From: Lepisosteus oculatus
Taxonomy: Eukaryota; Chordata; Actinopteri; Semionotiformes; Lepisosteidae
DNA length: 64,000 nt
NCBI RefSeq assembly: GCF_040954835.1
Contig: NC_090704.1
Coordinates: 35,654,979 to 35,718,978, forward strand
Reading direction: 5' to 3'
Shown: piece by piece, positions 51,001 through 64,000 of the stretch
How the letters are laid out: each line of letters opens with the position of its first letter
How positions within the stretch are numbered: position 1 is the stretch's first letter
Program-made: the position numbers and the translations under genes
The notes under the pieces: model-generated
Databases searched by the model: none
Told to the model about the DNA's origin: nothing
The model's input: only the letters and a program-made list of their open reading frames with translations

Positions 51001-54000
51001 ACAGGCAGCTGAACAGACACATGCCTCCCTTTACAATGCACAGTGTGAACTGTAGAAACACTGTGATCAGAGGACTTTCATCATTCAGGACACAAATACT
51101 TTAAATAGCTTGCTACAGAATTAGCAGAAATTATATCTTTATCAGTATGTGTATATAATAATACATGAATAAGTATATTCATATTTTATGGAAGTTCTAG
51201 TTGGAGTTTTAAAAACAAATACATCCACAATATTTTTGTAATACTTAGTTTACAGTCACTCGCTGCAAACTACTACTGTTTGGTACTGTAGATACCATAA
51301 TATACACTACAGCCAAAATATGTATTTTAATTTCATGGCTAATGTTTTTATGGACGTGATACATTAGCACACACACTAAGAAGGCTCTTAGTGTTTTTAT
51401 CTTGTTGGGTTTGTGTTTTAAATTCCTCTTCTAACTGGTAAAAAAATTATCTGAATTTTTCCACTGCACCTTATTTGTCAAAATCTCATTTTATGACACT
51501 TCACTAAACTTCACTCCCCTTTTCCCCATTCAGCATGTTGCTTTGTGCACAGTTTCTTTAAGCTTTTCCAGAGCTATCATTCTTATCTCTCAGGATTTAT
51601 TGGAATAATTCCATACTCCTTGTGCCATTACAATGTCTCTGTGTTTAAAAGACCACACCAATGAATCACACCAGCAAACACTAACATCTTTCTTTTTTAG
51701 AAAAGAAACAGATGTCTGTAAAAGATCGTCATTGTACCTGTGTAACTTAAATCCCCTGGTTCTCCTTTCTGTCCTGAAAGAACAAATGACAAATCTATAA
51801 ATTGTGTGCAGTAAGAGAAGATTTATTAATACTACCATTGTTCTCTGGTCTACCGTCTTCTGGTGTTCTCCTCTCCAAGCAGTTACTGACTAAACCAGCG
51901 ATTGGCTTATTTAATCAAGCCATTGGGACATTTAGACATTGAGCAAAAACCCTGGAAAACAAGGCTGTATAACTCCTCTCTCCTTGGGATACTTTGAGGC
52001 AGAATGTGATTTTAAGTTTTCTTTTGCTACAGTATGTGCAATGCATTTTTCCAATTTCCTGGGACTGATCCAGCTGAATGAGAAACTAATACTTGGTTTT
52101 TCTGATGTAAGAAAAAGTTGTAATTGAATTAGTTTCTAACAACAGCTGGAAGATGAAAGGTGCATGACACACTCGAGACTACGAAGTCAAAATGAGCACC
52201 ATCTCCTCACCATCCGATCCCAAAAAAAAGTACTACCTCTCCCTCTCTTTCAAACCAAAGAATAAGCAAGTTGGTTCAATGTAACTGTACTGGTACAGTG
52301 TCTTGACTATGATTGTATTGCTGTTTTGTTCTTTATTTGATCTAGCAGCTCTAGTACTGGTAAGGATGACTTGATAACCTAAAATATTGCCGCTGATAAT
52401 ATACATACTATACACTGACAAGAGTATATTAAAGACTTTGCTCAGTCTTGGTTATACAGTAGGACACATCTGTACATTGGGCCATGTGTGAAAATACCCA
52501 TCTGATCACTGAGAAAAGCCAGTGATGGGATATATGCTGGGATGCACAGTTTAAAGGAAATTGCTAGATCAGGTTTCAGAAGTATTAGGTCTTACAAAAT
52601 AATATATATAATTAAAATATTTAAATTATTTGCCATTAAAATTCTACATTTTGAAACCTTTAACAACATCATGTGTTGCATCATAAACTGATAAACTGAT
52701 GCTGTCTGCTCATATTTTCAAAGAAGCGGGATAAGATTAATTGCACTACAAGTATATACAGTACATCCATTAATTTCATTTTAAAAGTTTAACATAAACA
52801 GGAGTATGATCTGCATAATCTGTTTAAAAGAAGCTACTACTGCTGAGATTCCTCACAAGTCCTGTCACACACCCCCTTTCTGTTTTAATGGCTTTAAAAA
52901 GTTGGAGAGATTTCTATTTTGATTGTTTCTGGCTCCCTACCTCAGCATTAAAATCGCATTTCCTGATATTTACCTTTGGCTCCATCTGGACCCAGTTTGC
53001 CATATGCTCCTGGTTCTCCTTTCATACCTGTAAAGTTGAAATACAGCTGAAAGGAAGACTTCTATTTTTAAAAATCTAGAATGAGGAGAGTCATTACAAC
53101 TGTTTTAGTGGGTGAATGGATGGGGTTTGGACATAATAACTGTTGAACTTCAATTCCAACTCTAAAAATGACTTAATTGGATAACCAATATTGCATCAAT
53201 GATATGCCAGACCCCCTACCCTTTAACCTTTACAAGATCAAAAATTGTCTTCAATGTCTGAATGCAATAGCTGATCTTAAGATAAATGGAGGCACCTAAT
53301 TTACTTTAATCATGAGCAAGTAATAAGCCCACCCACCTTTGTCACAGATGGTAATAAACACTAAAGAAAAAAGTTGAAGTTACAGACAGTTCTTACATTT
53401 AGTTATATGGGAGAGAACAAACTCAATTCATTGCATGCCTTCTGGGGAGAAGTCAGAACAGCTGGGAATTACAGTACCTTGAGGGCCTGGCAGGCCTTGT
53501 TCTCCCTTCATGCCTGGAGCTCCAGGAGCACCTGGTATCCCTGGGTGTCCTGGGCAGCCCTGAAGGATGGTCAGTCTGTCCTTGTCATTCAGGCCAATAA
53601 CCTTCACCTCTGTAACACAGAAGAGCTCAAATCTGCCTTCTTGAACATTGGGCAAGAGGACCAAAGGAGGTAGTTTAAGGTGTGGAATAAAATCCCTGTT
53701 CACACTGCTGAAGAAAACTAACGATGACGTTTTTGTGCTGCGGACTTTAAAAATCATTGAAGAATCTTTTACAGCAATCTAAATATTGTAGTAAAGTCAG
53801 TCATTCTCGAAAAAAGAGCTTCTAATAAATTGTGAGGCATATGTTTCTGTTTCTATAAGGCTGTCTAAAACATACTGACCACACAGAAAACAAGAGTTTT
53901 ATACTTCATTACAGTAACCAGATGCTGAATCAACGTCAGCATTTCTTTTTTGGTCAGATTGTGGGTTTAAACTTTGTTAAGTTTAAACAAATGTGACAAA

Positions 54001-54744
54001 AGTTGCTTTTTTCTTTTTTCAGCTCTTATTTGTTACATCCTGTGTGTGTGTTAATTCTTATGTTTCAAATGTTTGCAGTGCAACAATTCCCAAGGTGTGA
54101 GCACAGGGAAACATGGTGAAGATGTTATGCCAGTGTTTCACTAGAGTTCTCCACAAGGTAATTCCCATTCTCACAGGATCCATACAAGTTTTTAGCTTTA
54201 AATTTTAGAATACTTTTCCCTTTTGCTACAATTGGTAGTTATAGTGTCAAATGAAAATCTAGGCATTCATAGATGTTATGAACACAATATAGAACACAAC
54301 AGGCAGAAAATTGCAACTTTTTATAGAGACAAAGATCTTCAGTGAGCTATGAAGTACCGAAACTTTTCAAAATATTTATTTTCCAAAATTAACAGAAGCA
54401 AAAGCAAATGAAATCATTGGGAGCTTTCAAAATGTTGAATGAAAAGTTCTGTCCTTTCCTTTTCAGAACACCGATCAGTCGTTAGCTCTCATAATTATTA
54501 AATTTGAGACACTCGATGTGATTAAAAATGAGTTCTGAAATGTATTTCAGAAATGGTATTGTACTTAAAGTGCATAGTATACAGGATAAGAATGGCAAAA
54601 GTAGAAGTCTCTGTTTTTGTGTAAAGATGTTGCACTAGATCTTAAGGCATTGGACTTACCTGGACAGGTGCTTTCTGTGCCAGCTACCACAGTAAGAAAC
54701 AGTGAGAGAATGAGGGTGGATTCCAAATCCTTTTGGCAAATCAT
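48015..54744 (-). CDS. fcn-like: Ficolin copy 7, CxCxC type, 8 exons
   Basis: Exons in transcript order: 54660-54744, 53478-53609, 52974-53027, 51738-51773, 50852-50979, 50630-50759, 48941-49075 and 48015-48262 (948 nt, 315 residues). Exon 2 begins [11 protein letters not shown], as in copy 8. Exon 3 reads [19 protein letters not shown], with Leu in the Lys motif. Exon 4 ends [10 protein letters not shown]. The exon 7 peptide has small changes ([20 protein letters not shown]). Exon 8 carries [15 protein letters not shown] with the extra cysteines, [10 protein letters not shown], and ends YCDMKIRPR. Intron 5 is 92 nt and identical to that of copy 2, a gene-conversion sign. It is the closest intact relative of pseudogene 6. 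Family role: secreted acetyl- or sugar-binding initiator of the lectin pathway. Confidence 0.95.
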
Positions 54745-54820
54745 TCTGCAGCTAATTAAAGACGCTATCCTCTTAACGCCAGCCTCCTCTGTCACGCTGA
54801 TGCGATTTTCTTGCGAGCAG

Positions 54821-54830
54821 GCGTATTTAT
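54821..54830 (-). promoter_or_regulatory. TATA-like box of copy 7
   Basis: ATAAATACGC on the - strand, 77 nt from the ATG, the position of the TATA box in the other copies; a weaker match. Confidence 0.5.
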
Positions 54831-57447
54831 TCACCACAGTAGCTCAGCCTCCTTTCCCGTGATTTAATTGGTGCTCAAGAGAGGTGGTGACAGGTGTAGC
54901 AGTGCATGTGGGTGGTGTGTTTGTGTTTCCCATTTGGTGATGTGCTCCAAGCAATAGTAATGAAATACAGTAAAATAGGAATGAATAGTAAGAATTTATT
55001 TACAGAAAAAGTCATGGGAGTCCAAAACTAGCTACACTATCAGGTTGTTGAAACAGGTAGCTCTGGTATACTACAAGAAAAGCCTTGAAAACCCTTCAGA
55101 TCAATAAACTATCAGCCACTAAATGAACTATATAAGCCAAACAACTTGTTCTTATTTGAGGACATTCTTATGGACTAAAGATTAAGACTAGAGACTTGCC
55201 ATTATAATTATCTTTCGCCCATAACTGCTAGTAAAACTAAATATATTTCAGTACCTAAAATGAGATCATTCACCAGATTTCCTTCAATTTTTAGTTTCTT
55301 TAAAAGAGAAAATTCTGTTAGAACAAAGCAAGCTTAATTGGTTGTTAATACATTTAAACATTATGGAGTTTTGAGAGGAGGCTAAACCCTAGACTCCCAG
55401 ATATCTACCTATGTAAAAACATCAAACTTTTTATTTATTTGGTTGTTTTGTTTTATTTTCTCATCCCTCTGTGTTGAGGGGTGAAATTTTCACCCTTGCA
55501 GCAGCTCCCTGGCTCATTCTTCATTGGAAAGGGTGGGGAGTTCTCATTCTTATGGACAGAATGGTCTGTCTTCTGACAGTAATAATGCTTATGCATACAT
55601 GTGTGTGTACGCAAACACACATAATTGTATAGTATCATTTTAGAAATTACAGGTGTTTTTTATCACCTATAGTACTTGCTAGTTTGCCAGTTTGCCTAAT
55701 ATTGTTCCAGATCTCAGTCTAACCAACTCACACACAATGTCTGTAGAGATTGTGTGCTAACAGGCCAGTTGTGTCTTTGCTTCAGTCTGAACAGTGGAGT
55801 CATGATGTCCATCTGAGGATGGGCAGAAATAATACTGTCAGCCCTGTTGGCTTCCAGACAGCGAGAGGAAACATTGTGACCTGCAAGAGTATCTAACTTA
55901 CTTGTCGGGTACAATATGGCCACTTCAGTAAGTGTCTGGGGCTGTGCTTTGCCGTGAGACTGTCAGGGTGTAGGACTCAACGTTCAGAGGATGAAATGTT
56001 GCTCTTCAGAACTGTTTCATGCAGGCACCACTGATTTAAAGAAACTGACCTGATAACTAGGCATTACACATTTTTGTGTATATTAACAAATAGAGAGAAG
56101 ACAAGATTTCTGGGTTAATCTGATTTACACACGGTAGGGGAGGATGTTTGTGTGAAGGTAAATGTTTTTGGGGATTTCAGTAGTCAGGTACCTGAAGATT
56201 AGGTTTAAAACTTTTAAAAGCAAAATGTATGTGGTATACTGAGCCTTTTTTCCTTTTGAGAGCTGTGAGTTGTAGCTCTCTTGGAAGTACAGAGGTGGAT
56301 GCTGGGTCAGATGACTGATGAGAGCTGACACTGGTGAAAATGTGGGAAACAGGCCAGTGTTAATTATCGGGGGACCTGTCCACATGTTGTTGACTTTGCT
56401 TGTTCCCGTAACATTGCTGCCAGAGTACAAATACTGCGCAAGCCTCTTGTTTAGACTGCAATCGTGGGAAGGAAAAAGGTTATGTGTTCAGTCTTAAGTT
56501 ACTGGACTGCTGACAGATCAGGGTCCTGAAAAGAGGACAAGAAAGTTGCCCCCATTTTTATTCAGGAACCAGACCCCCTTTAACACCACAACACTTGTAG
56601 CGTGCAGAGCGTTGATGACAATGGCTAAATTAAGACAGGAATGCTCCTGTTCTGATTATAAGCATATGGATAGTGGCTTGTTAAAATAGTGCCTGTAGTA
56701 GAAGCAATCAATAATAATTATTGGACGACTGTATTTATTTTAAAGAAATATACAGTATAATGTCTACTCCTGAATTAAAATACAAAACCATAATGGAAAT
56801 ATTTCCTTCTTAGGAATACATTGCTGATGGGTCTCTTTCAATCTAAGTTTAACATAGAACATCCAAAATGCAATATTTATCACAGATTTGGAGAAGAACA
56901 TGCATTAACAATCAGCAAAAAACATCCATTTCCGACGATTGATAAAAAGAGCTAATTTGCTTGCAGTAGTCTTCTAACTAATTTAATACATTGTAATAAC
57001 TTTTCCAAAGCTGTAAAGTCTGGTTATGTTGGACAAAATATTTTAGTAAGGTTTATACAATATTGTTGGAAGTGCATGGTTTTGTTAAGTCACACATTCA
57101 GACACAGTGTAGTAGTCACGAAAGCTTCAGATATTTACATTGTGTTTACATTTTAAAGGATGATTTCAGAAGACATGGGGTTTTTGTTATACAATTTTTT
57201 CTATTTTTTTATATCAGGATTTAAATCACCATGGAACACAGTTTAAGGAAAGGGAAAGGGCCTGTTTTATACACCAGGATATTGTCCTCCATGTTGTGGC
57301 GCTGTACTTTGTGTGAAACCACAAGTTGATATAGAATTTGTTCTTCCAAATGAGTCTCAGTCTTTGAATCAAAACCCAAGATTCCAGCATCACAGACCCT
57401 TGAGAATGGAACAGCTTTCTCTCTGTGCTGCACACTGCCTCGCTATT
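54831..57447. other. Intergenic region between copies 7 and 8
   Basis: The longest stretch (2.6 kb) in which I recognise neither a gene nor a known repeat. Short open frames on both strands show no domain. The start is the copy 7 promoter flank and the end is the copy 8 3' flank. Confidence 0.45.
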
Positions 57448-60400
57448 TCAACGAGGTCTTATTTTCATAGCACAATACTTATAGGAATAATTGTGACCTT
57501 TCCCAGAATACCAATTAACTCCATTGGCGTAACTTTCATGGTGCCCACCCAGATAGAGACCGTTAAGGTTGGAACTGTGACACTTTCCATACCACCAGCC
57601 TCCCTTGTACATGCTGCTGCAGTTGCAGTCACAGACGTCGTTGTCACGGTCTTTTGCAGAAAAGGAAAGATTATTATGACCTGATAGGGAATCACCTGTG
57701 AACAGAATTTAAAGAAACAATGGTGAAGACACTGGGATTTTCCCTAATTCGCTCCATTATAATGTAAACAACAGCATAATTCGCTTTCCTTTACTCCTCC
57801 AGAAAGAAAGAAAAAATCACTCTGATTACACAGCCTTCCTGGACTCTAAATGCTGTAAAATAAAAGTTTAGTAAACGTTATTGAAGGTTTTACTTTAAAT
57901 AGAAAATAAAACCTTAACTTAAAAATTGTATTAACTTTAAAAGTATTGTACTATTCTAAATTGGTTGAAAAACAAACAAAACATTTGTAGTATGAACAAT
58001 TTGCCATCAGATCACTGAAAAATGTTTTTGTACTTTTTCAAAATCCAGGGCAAAGACGAGTCAAAACTAAAGTTATATAAGTTATTAAGAATTAAACAAA
58101 CTAAATGTGCCATCCTCTGACACAGGAATAATCTCTTAACGTTAATAAACTGAGTGAACACAACAGGAAACTTACCAGCACTTCCATCCTGAAATCCACC
58201 CAGAATCAATCGGTAATTCTCAGCTTCCCCCAGGATCTTAAAAGGCAGGTATTTTGCAAAAGTGGAGGCATTGTCAAAGTCCCTGAAATCTATCATTAGT
58301 TCATAATTCCCTTCAAAACAGAATAGACAACACTACATGTCAGAAGCAGTCGCAAATGTGTCCTGTTGCTTTCATAGAAGTTTAAGGTTGTAGTTGTATT
58401 TCCCGGTTGTTTTCTGGATGACACACTGGGGTTCTGGGTTCAATTCTAGACCTGGGGGGCTATCTGTGTGGAGTGTGTATGCTTGCCCTGTGTTTACATG
58501 GGTTTCCACCCGGTGCTCCAGTTTCCTCCCACAGTCCAAAACCATACTGTAAGTTTGATTGTCTTTTAGGAAAATTGGCCCTGGTGTGAGTGTCTGTGTG
58601 CCTGCCCTGTGCTGGACTGGTGTCGTATCCAGGTTGTATCCTGCCTTGCGTTCAATGCTTGCTAAGCTCCAGTTCCCCGATAACCCTGAACTGGAAGAAG
58701 CGGTTAGAAGCTGGATAGATGGTTGTCTTCTGAAATCATAAGAAAGTGAATGCAACTGAATAACAATCCATCAGTCTTATTACTTCAGCGAAGTGTGCTA
58801 CTGCGCAGGGGAGGAACTTCAATGTTGAACACTTTAATTGGCTACACAGTGTATGCATATTTGCTGTATACTGTATGTATGTGCAACATTGCTATGTTTC
58901 CCTGTGCCACTTCCTCTCATTTTGTTTCTTTAAAAAATAGTGAGGTGTACAAAAAGATGAAAAAAAAATCTTTACACGAAATAATTGTTGGGAAACAAAT
59001 GGAAAAGAGCAATTCATATAGAATAAACATGCGCTGTGTATTGTACTTGACATTCTCGACCTTGGGATACTCAAAATATTCTACATTGTTCCATCAGTAA
59101 GGTCTGAAAGATCTGTGCAAGAAATGATTATGGCATAATACCAAAGTGAACTTGGTCTGAGAATGTGGCTCTGTGCCTTGTAGGCTCTCATAATCAAGAG
59201 AGACAGACAAGAGACAAGAACAGCTAAGGAAACAATTCCAGTAAGAGCAAGAAAAGAAATGGCCTCTAGAGATGAAAATTGCACAATTAGGGTATCATTA
59301 AAAATTTAATGTTTCATCCATTCTGAATTTAACAATGGTACTGGTGATTCAGGGGACAGAAAGGGGTTCTTAGCAGATAATATACAGTATTAATAATGAA
59401 AAATAAAAAAGTCCATTCAACATTATTTGATTTGGACCAGGATTACTTCTTTGGCAAAATATCAGGTATAGAAAGGAAATCACATACTGTAGGTCCTTAT
59501 TAAAAATGTCAAATAAATACTAAAATATTTTTATTTGTAAAGCAGATTAATACATTTCTGATTTACAGATACAACTGTAAAGAAAGATGTTAAAGTTAAA
59601 AATGTTGCCGATTTGGGTGAAGAAAAACGAGTCGTCTTCTTAAAATAAAATATTCAGTTTTGTGTTTTGTTTTGCCTTTGTGCAGTGATTATGTTCATGC
59701 AGTTCCTGTGCTGACCCAGCCCTGTGGCCAGGCTGGCAGACTCACCTGAGCTGGTCAGTGAATGAATGTGGTCGTTCCCCAGCCAGAACTCTGACTGCTG
59801 GTTACCAAACCCTCGCTTGTAAGAGGCCCAGTCTCTGTAAAAATCTAATGATCCATCCACCCTCCTCTGGAATACCTGAAAAAGGAAGATTCAAGGAAGA
59901 AAAAAGAAATCTGTGATGCACTAAAATGATATGCAGTAAGTACTGTACATGCATTATATACTGTACAGCAGTTTTAGCTTGAAGCAATTTATTTGTTTAT
60001 ACTCTGGCTATTCCTAACATGGTAAGTTGCTTTGGAAGAGTGAAACATGATCTATACATGGATAGAAAAAAGCCTAGTTAACCTTCTGTTATGAAACAAA
60101 ATGTCAAACACCTTCTCTGTTTTCCTAAATGCTACATAGTTCTGCTTTCTCCATTATGCCCCAGAAAGGCAATATTTATAGTTTCCCTCACAAGCCAGCC
60201 GCCTCCATCTGTCTCCATGTCACAGAACACCCTGATGTCTTTGTCTCCCTCTGTCCTCACTGTGTACCAGCCGCTGATGTAGTTCCCCTGGTCCAGCAGC
60301 TCCTTACAGTTCCGAGCCCCTGGAAGAATGATGACATCATGCTGGCAGCTGCCGAACCACCTCCTCATTCACTACTATGCAGTATGTGCAAGACAAATAC

Positions 60401-63388
60401 TGTAGCTGAATTGCTTTGAAATATACTAAAGTATCTTAATAATAGTTTGCCAGAGTATTTGTGCAGAAACAACATTTTACGCTTGAGGTAATTAGTGAAA
60501 ACTACATTGTTGTAACACTGTAGCTTATTAGTATGTTTTTTTAAGTCAAACAATGTCACCTGTACTTGTAACTATGAATATACTGTAATAGACAACATTG
60601 CGTTCCCACATAGAATATAGTTAATTCAATTGTTCCCCCTTGTGCTATATTAGCTACAAAGAATTTAATAAAAGTTATCATGGCAAATTTGGGAGCTTGC
60701 TATTTTTGTTCCTGAGCATTTAGGCAACATTTGAGCAGTAGTGGACCTAGGATCTATTTAAATAGAGCTTTTTTATTTCTGAATACTTTTTCTGAAAAGC
60801 AAAATACATGTGTATCCAGAGTTTGAATGGATTAAATTGATTTTCTTGACATCCAACTTGCATAAAGTTAGCTATCATGCAAATAAACCTATTAAATCAT
60901 TTTTTTCCTGCAAGTGAGTGTGCTGGACCTTATACAGTAATCATTGTACCTGTGCTTCTCTGATCCCCTGGTTCTCCTTTCTGTCCTGTAAAAGGATAAA
61001 CACATCTGTAACTAATTTTTGCTGGCAAGTATAGATTTATCAGTACTTTTTGTGATTTTTCAGGCCCGATGCTAAAAACAAACTTGTGTATCCTGTACTG
61101 GTGAGTTGCTCCACAGCAAGAATAAAGGAAAAGGTAATAGCTCTCTCTTCCTGCTGTTTAATGTCTTTCCTCCTTATAAGTATAAAACATTTTCTTCCCC
61201 TTAAGTAGCTTAATCTTCTTTATTTGATAACTTCTATTGTAACAAAAACAAAGTAAACATCCCATAAAGTTCACTTAAAATAATCAGGGAAGGAGTGTCT
61301 GACTACATATAGGCAAATTAACTATCTAAAAGGTTTTGTGTTTTTCTTTCCCTATTTGTTATCTTTTTATTACCTTTTCAAAACTCTCATCTTTCAAAGA
61401 TGTCATTGTGCTAGGCTGTATGATACGTGTTTAAATGAAATATTGACTGCTCTGCACATGATCAATGTTACAGAGTCTTGTCTTGCAGATCATTTGTTTC
61501 CAGCTATTTCACCCTACAATGAGCAAATTGCTGATTATCACCTAGAGAGCAGGCATTGTATAGTATTGGAAACGTACCTTTGGATCCAATAGGGCCAATC
61601 TTTCCAAAAGCTCCTGGTTCACCTTTCACACCTGAAATGTAAAATACAATTGAGACAAAGAGCCCAGTAGCGTCAGACCAGTGGGCACTGATAAGAGTAA
61701 ACCATGCTAATCAGGAATTAATAGTTTGAGTCCAGGCTGTCAGCCATTTTTGCTTTCCAAACTTGTGAAGAAAGCAAAAGACAATAGGAGAATATGAAGG
61801 GCTCAAAAATTTTTTTGAAGGGCCTTTTTAATTTTGAAGCATATTACTCCAATTACTAAACTACTGATGTGTGTGATCTGCATATCTTTAAGCAGTGAAT
61901 AGCTTTAAGTCTTTCAAAGCCTATGACTGATCACGACTACAAAAATGGCAGCTTTGGTTTAGAGAATTCTAGTTAATATTGAAATGTGGGGGGAATCTAC
62001 TTTGAAATCACATACTTATTAGTAAGATGCTGAATCAATGCAGTTCTTACCTTGAGGGCCTGGCAGGCCTTGTTCTCCCTTCATGCCTGGGGCTCCAGGA
62101 GTACCTGGTATCCCTGGGTGTCCTGGGCAGCCCTGAAGGATGGTCAGTCTGTCCTTGTCATTCAGGCCAATAACCTTCACCTCTGTAACACAGAAGAGCT
62201 CAACTTCACTAGGAAATCATGAGGAGGACAAGGATTAGAGGAGACAGATTAAAGCAGTGGGACAAACCCATTTTGTGCTGATGAAAAGTTGGCTGTTATG
62301 AACATAAAATGGCTCATTAAAGGACTGTTACAGTCCCACTGGGATAGATAATAATAATAATATCACTTTATTAACCCTTTATAATTTCTTGCATTAGGAA
62401 CTTGTCTTTTTGCATACCCCAGCTTGCTCTCCATGAGACACACAGATAGGGAGAGAAGCCTGGGGTCAGAGCACAGGTTCAGCCATTATACAGCACCCCT
62501 GGAGCAATTGGGGTTAAGAGCCTTACTCAGGGGCCCAACAGAGTAGGATTCCTCCACCAACTGCAGGACTTGAACCAGCAACCTTCCAGCCACAGGTGCA
62601 GAGCCTTAGCCACCGCTCCACCCCAAATCAGGCATGTGCCTGGGTGGGCTCAAACCACCAACCTTTTAGTTAACAGCCAAACACGCTAACCGATTGCGCC
62701 ACAGAGACGCGCGAGATGTTAAAGTCTGTAACAATGAATCAACCACTGTAAGTATTGGTGTAAAGACTGAATGTTTAATGCTTAAAACAGTCGAGAAGAA
62801 TTCATTGGTAAAATGAGATGTGGATAGTTGAACCAAGTTTTTGAAATAGTCTGTCGGTTCATCACAGCAAAACAATCTTCCATCTACTTCAGGTTTAACA
62901 TTTCATTGTTAACTAGATTAAGTAAGATTCTTATTTCTAGGGTTCAAAAGTGAAACAAGCAAAAAACACCTGATGTAAGGCATGCTTTGAAAAGGTCTTC
63001 TGATACTTGCCCTTTTCCATAGTCTTTCATTTGTCATTCTCATATAAGGTGTGTGTATCAATGTCACAATTGTTATTTCTTAATTTTATTTTGGAGGTCT
63101 GATGGAATCTCATTTCCACCACATTCCTACTACACTTTATACAATCAAACTAAAGATATCTTTTCATTATAGGTTTTCATTAATTGTAGCACAAACAACA
63201 ACAGGTGATAATATCTAATAATGCACAGTGTAGAATATCATAATAACAAATGTACAATAGTTTTTACAAAAAAATACAAATAATCTTAATCTGTTTTACT
63301 TACCTGGACAGGTGTTCTCTGCACCAGAGACCACAGTGAAACACAAGGAGAGAACAAAGATGGTTTCACGAGCCTTTTGGAGAATCAT
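57448..63388 (-). CDS. fcn-like: Ficolin copy 8, CxCxC type, 8 exons
   Basis: Exons in transcript order: 63304-63388, 62051-62182, 61578-61631, 60950-60985, 60192-60319, 59746-59875, 58176-58310 and 57448-57695 (948 nt, 315 residues). The signal peptide starts [15 protein letters not shown] and the mature end begins near AENTCPG. Exon 3 encodes [19 protein letters not shown]. Exon 4 ends [10 protein letters not shown]. Exon 6 reads [16 protein letters not shown]. Exon 7 has [11 protein letters not shown], with Met where all others have Arg. The exon 8 loop [15 protein letters not shown] has the extra Cys pair, then [10 protein letters not shown]; it ends YCAMKIRPR. All exons are open with GT/AG ends. 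It is the last complete gene in the window; its promoter faces the right edge. Confidence 0.95.
58375..58735 (-). repeat. SINE-like repeat in intron 6 of copy 8
   Basis: Well-preserved reverse-sense copy of the common family: GGTTCAATTCTAGACCTG, TCCTCCCACAGTCCAAA, GGCCCTGGTGTGAGTGTC, ending near GGATAGATGG. Confidence 0.75.
62347..62624 (-). repeat. tRNA-derived fish SINE in intron 1 of copy 8
   Basis: On the - strand it has a tRNA-like head with a GGTTCAAGTCC B box, the common SINE core GAGTAAGGCTCTTAACCCC, a LINE-like tail, and an ATT-rich 3' end. Confidence 0.7.
62635..62708 (-). tRNA. Decayed tRNA-Asn (GTT) sequence next to the SINE
   Basis: The - strand begins GTCTCTGTGGCGCAATCGG and has the anticodon loop CTGTTAA (anticodon GTT), close to vertebrate tRNA-Asn. 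The T loop has TTTGA for TTCGA and the acceptor stem has a C-C mismatch (GTCTCTG against CAGGCAC). It is probably a pseudogene or SINE-linked copy, not a working tRNA gene. Confidence 0.6.
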
Positions 63389-63466
63389 TCTTCTGACAGT
63401 CAAGATTTTGTCCTCGCTCTGTCTATCTCCTCTGTCAGGGTGATGTCATCTTGCGACGGACAGCTG

Positions 63467-63477
63467 TATTTATATAG
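63467..63477 (-). promoter_or_regulatory. TATA box of copy 8
   Basis: CTATATAAATA on the - strand, 79 nt from the ATG. Confidence 0.7.
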
Positions 63478-64000
63478 TCCAGTAGTCCAGCCTCCTGCTC
63501 AACAGCAGTTTAACTGTTGTTACGGAGGAAGGCGGGAGTTGTGTGTTTGTGTTGCTTTACTCTGTTCAGTGGGTTTCTTTCATTCACGCTAAATCACTTG
63601 AGGAAAAGTGGTAAAAAATAAGGTCTTGGATTTACCAAAATGGTACTCTTCTCCTGACCACAAGTTTTATAATTCATGTAAGCTAAAAATTTTGCAGCAA
63701 CTGCATAACTGTTGGCTGTTGGGTTTGCTGTTAACCCACAGAAGAGTCAGTCCCTGCTAGGAGGCCAAAGTGTGTTGAGATTTGAGAAGCTACCACGTGG
63801 CTCAAATGCAGTCAAGAGAGCGGCAATAATGTAGAAGGGAGAATGTTATGTACAGTAAGTGAGAGTTCTCAGTTGTCTCCTCCTCAGCTGTTTCAGTTGT
63901 TGTTCATACAAAAGAAGATTCTCATGATGCCTTGACTTATCTGTTTTAGAACTTGGTGAACCATTGAATTTCCTTCTTATTTAGAGTCACTGTTTAGTTT
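63478..64000. other. 5' flank of copy 8 to window edge
   Basis: Promoter-side sequence. No further ficolin exon, RNA or repeat is seen before the edge. Confidence 0.5.

Overview
This window is vertebrate genomic DNA holding one tandem array of ficolin genes. Ficolins are secreted lectins with a collagen-like stalk and a fibrinogen-related (FReD) head. I assembled eight copies from splice sites. Seven have all eight exons open from ATG to stop (312-318 residues). The sixth is a decayed pseudogene. The introns, the (AAT)n tracts, and the 5S-derived, tRNA-derived and Tc1-type repeats fit a ray-finned fish. A non-teleost such as a gar or bowfin is my guess, and I cannot fix the species.

Layout. 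Copy 1 (88-4844) is on the + strand. Copies 2-8 all lie on the - strand, head to tail: copy 2 7277-13327, copy 3 16856-24002, copy 4 27525-32647, copy 5 34569-41714, copy 6 (pseudogene) 42591-46601, copy 7 48015-54744, copy 8 57448-63388. Copies 1 and 2 converge tail to tail. Every intact copy has the same plan: exon 1 (85 nt) signal peptide and first Cys; exon 2 (123-141 nt) neck, second Cys and start of Gly-X-Y; exon 3 (54 nt) Gly-X-Y with a GKxGP motif; exon 4 (36 nt) end of stalk; exons 5-8 (128, 130, 135 and 248 or 251 nt) the FReD head. A TATA-like box lies 66-79 nt from each ATG.

Function. Ficolins multimerise through the N-terminal cysteines and collagen stalk, bind acetylated sugars through the FReD, and bind MASP proteases through a Lys in the stalk to start the lectin pathway of complement. 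The seven intact copies keep the stalk Lys motif and differ mainly in the Ca2+/ligand loop of exon 8, as expected for a recognition repertoire.

Most unusual points: a CxCxC cluster beside the Ca2+ loop in copies 2, 7, 8 and pseudogene 6; a conserved extra Cys eight residues from the C-terminus in all intact copies except copy 3; a 92-nt intron 5 that is identical or nearly so in copies 1, 2 and 7 despite distance and opposite strands (gene conversion); a mosaic copy 3; and a shared promoter module. The rest is introns and intergenic DNA with old SINEs, a LINE 3' fragment, a Tc1 end, two LTR-like fossils and long (AAT)n tracts. No non-ficolin protein gene could be supported.
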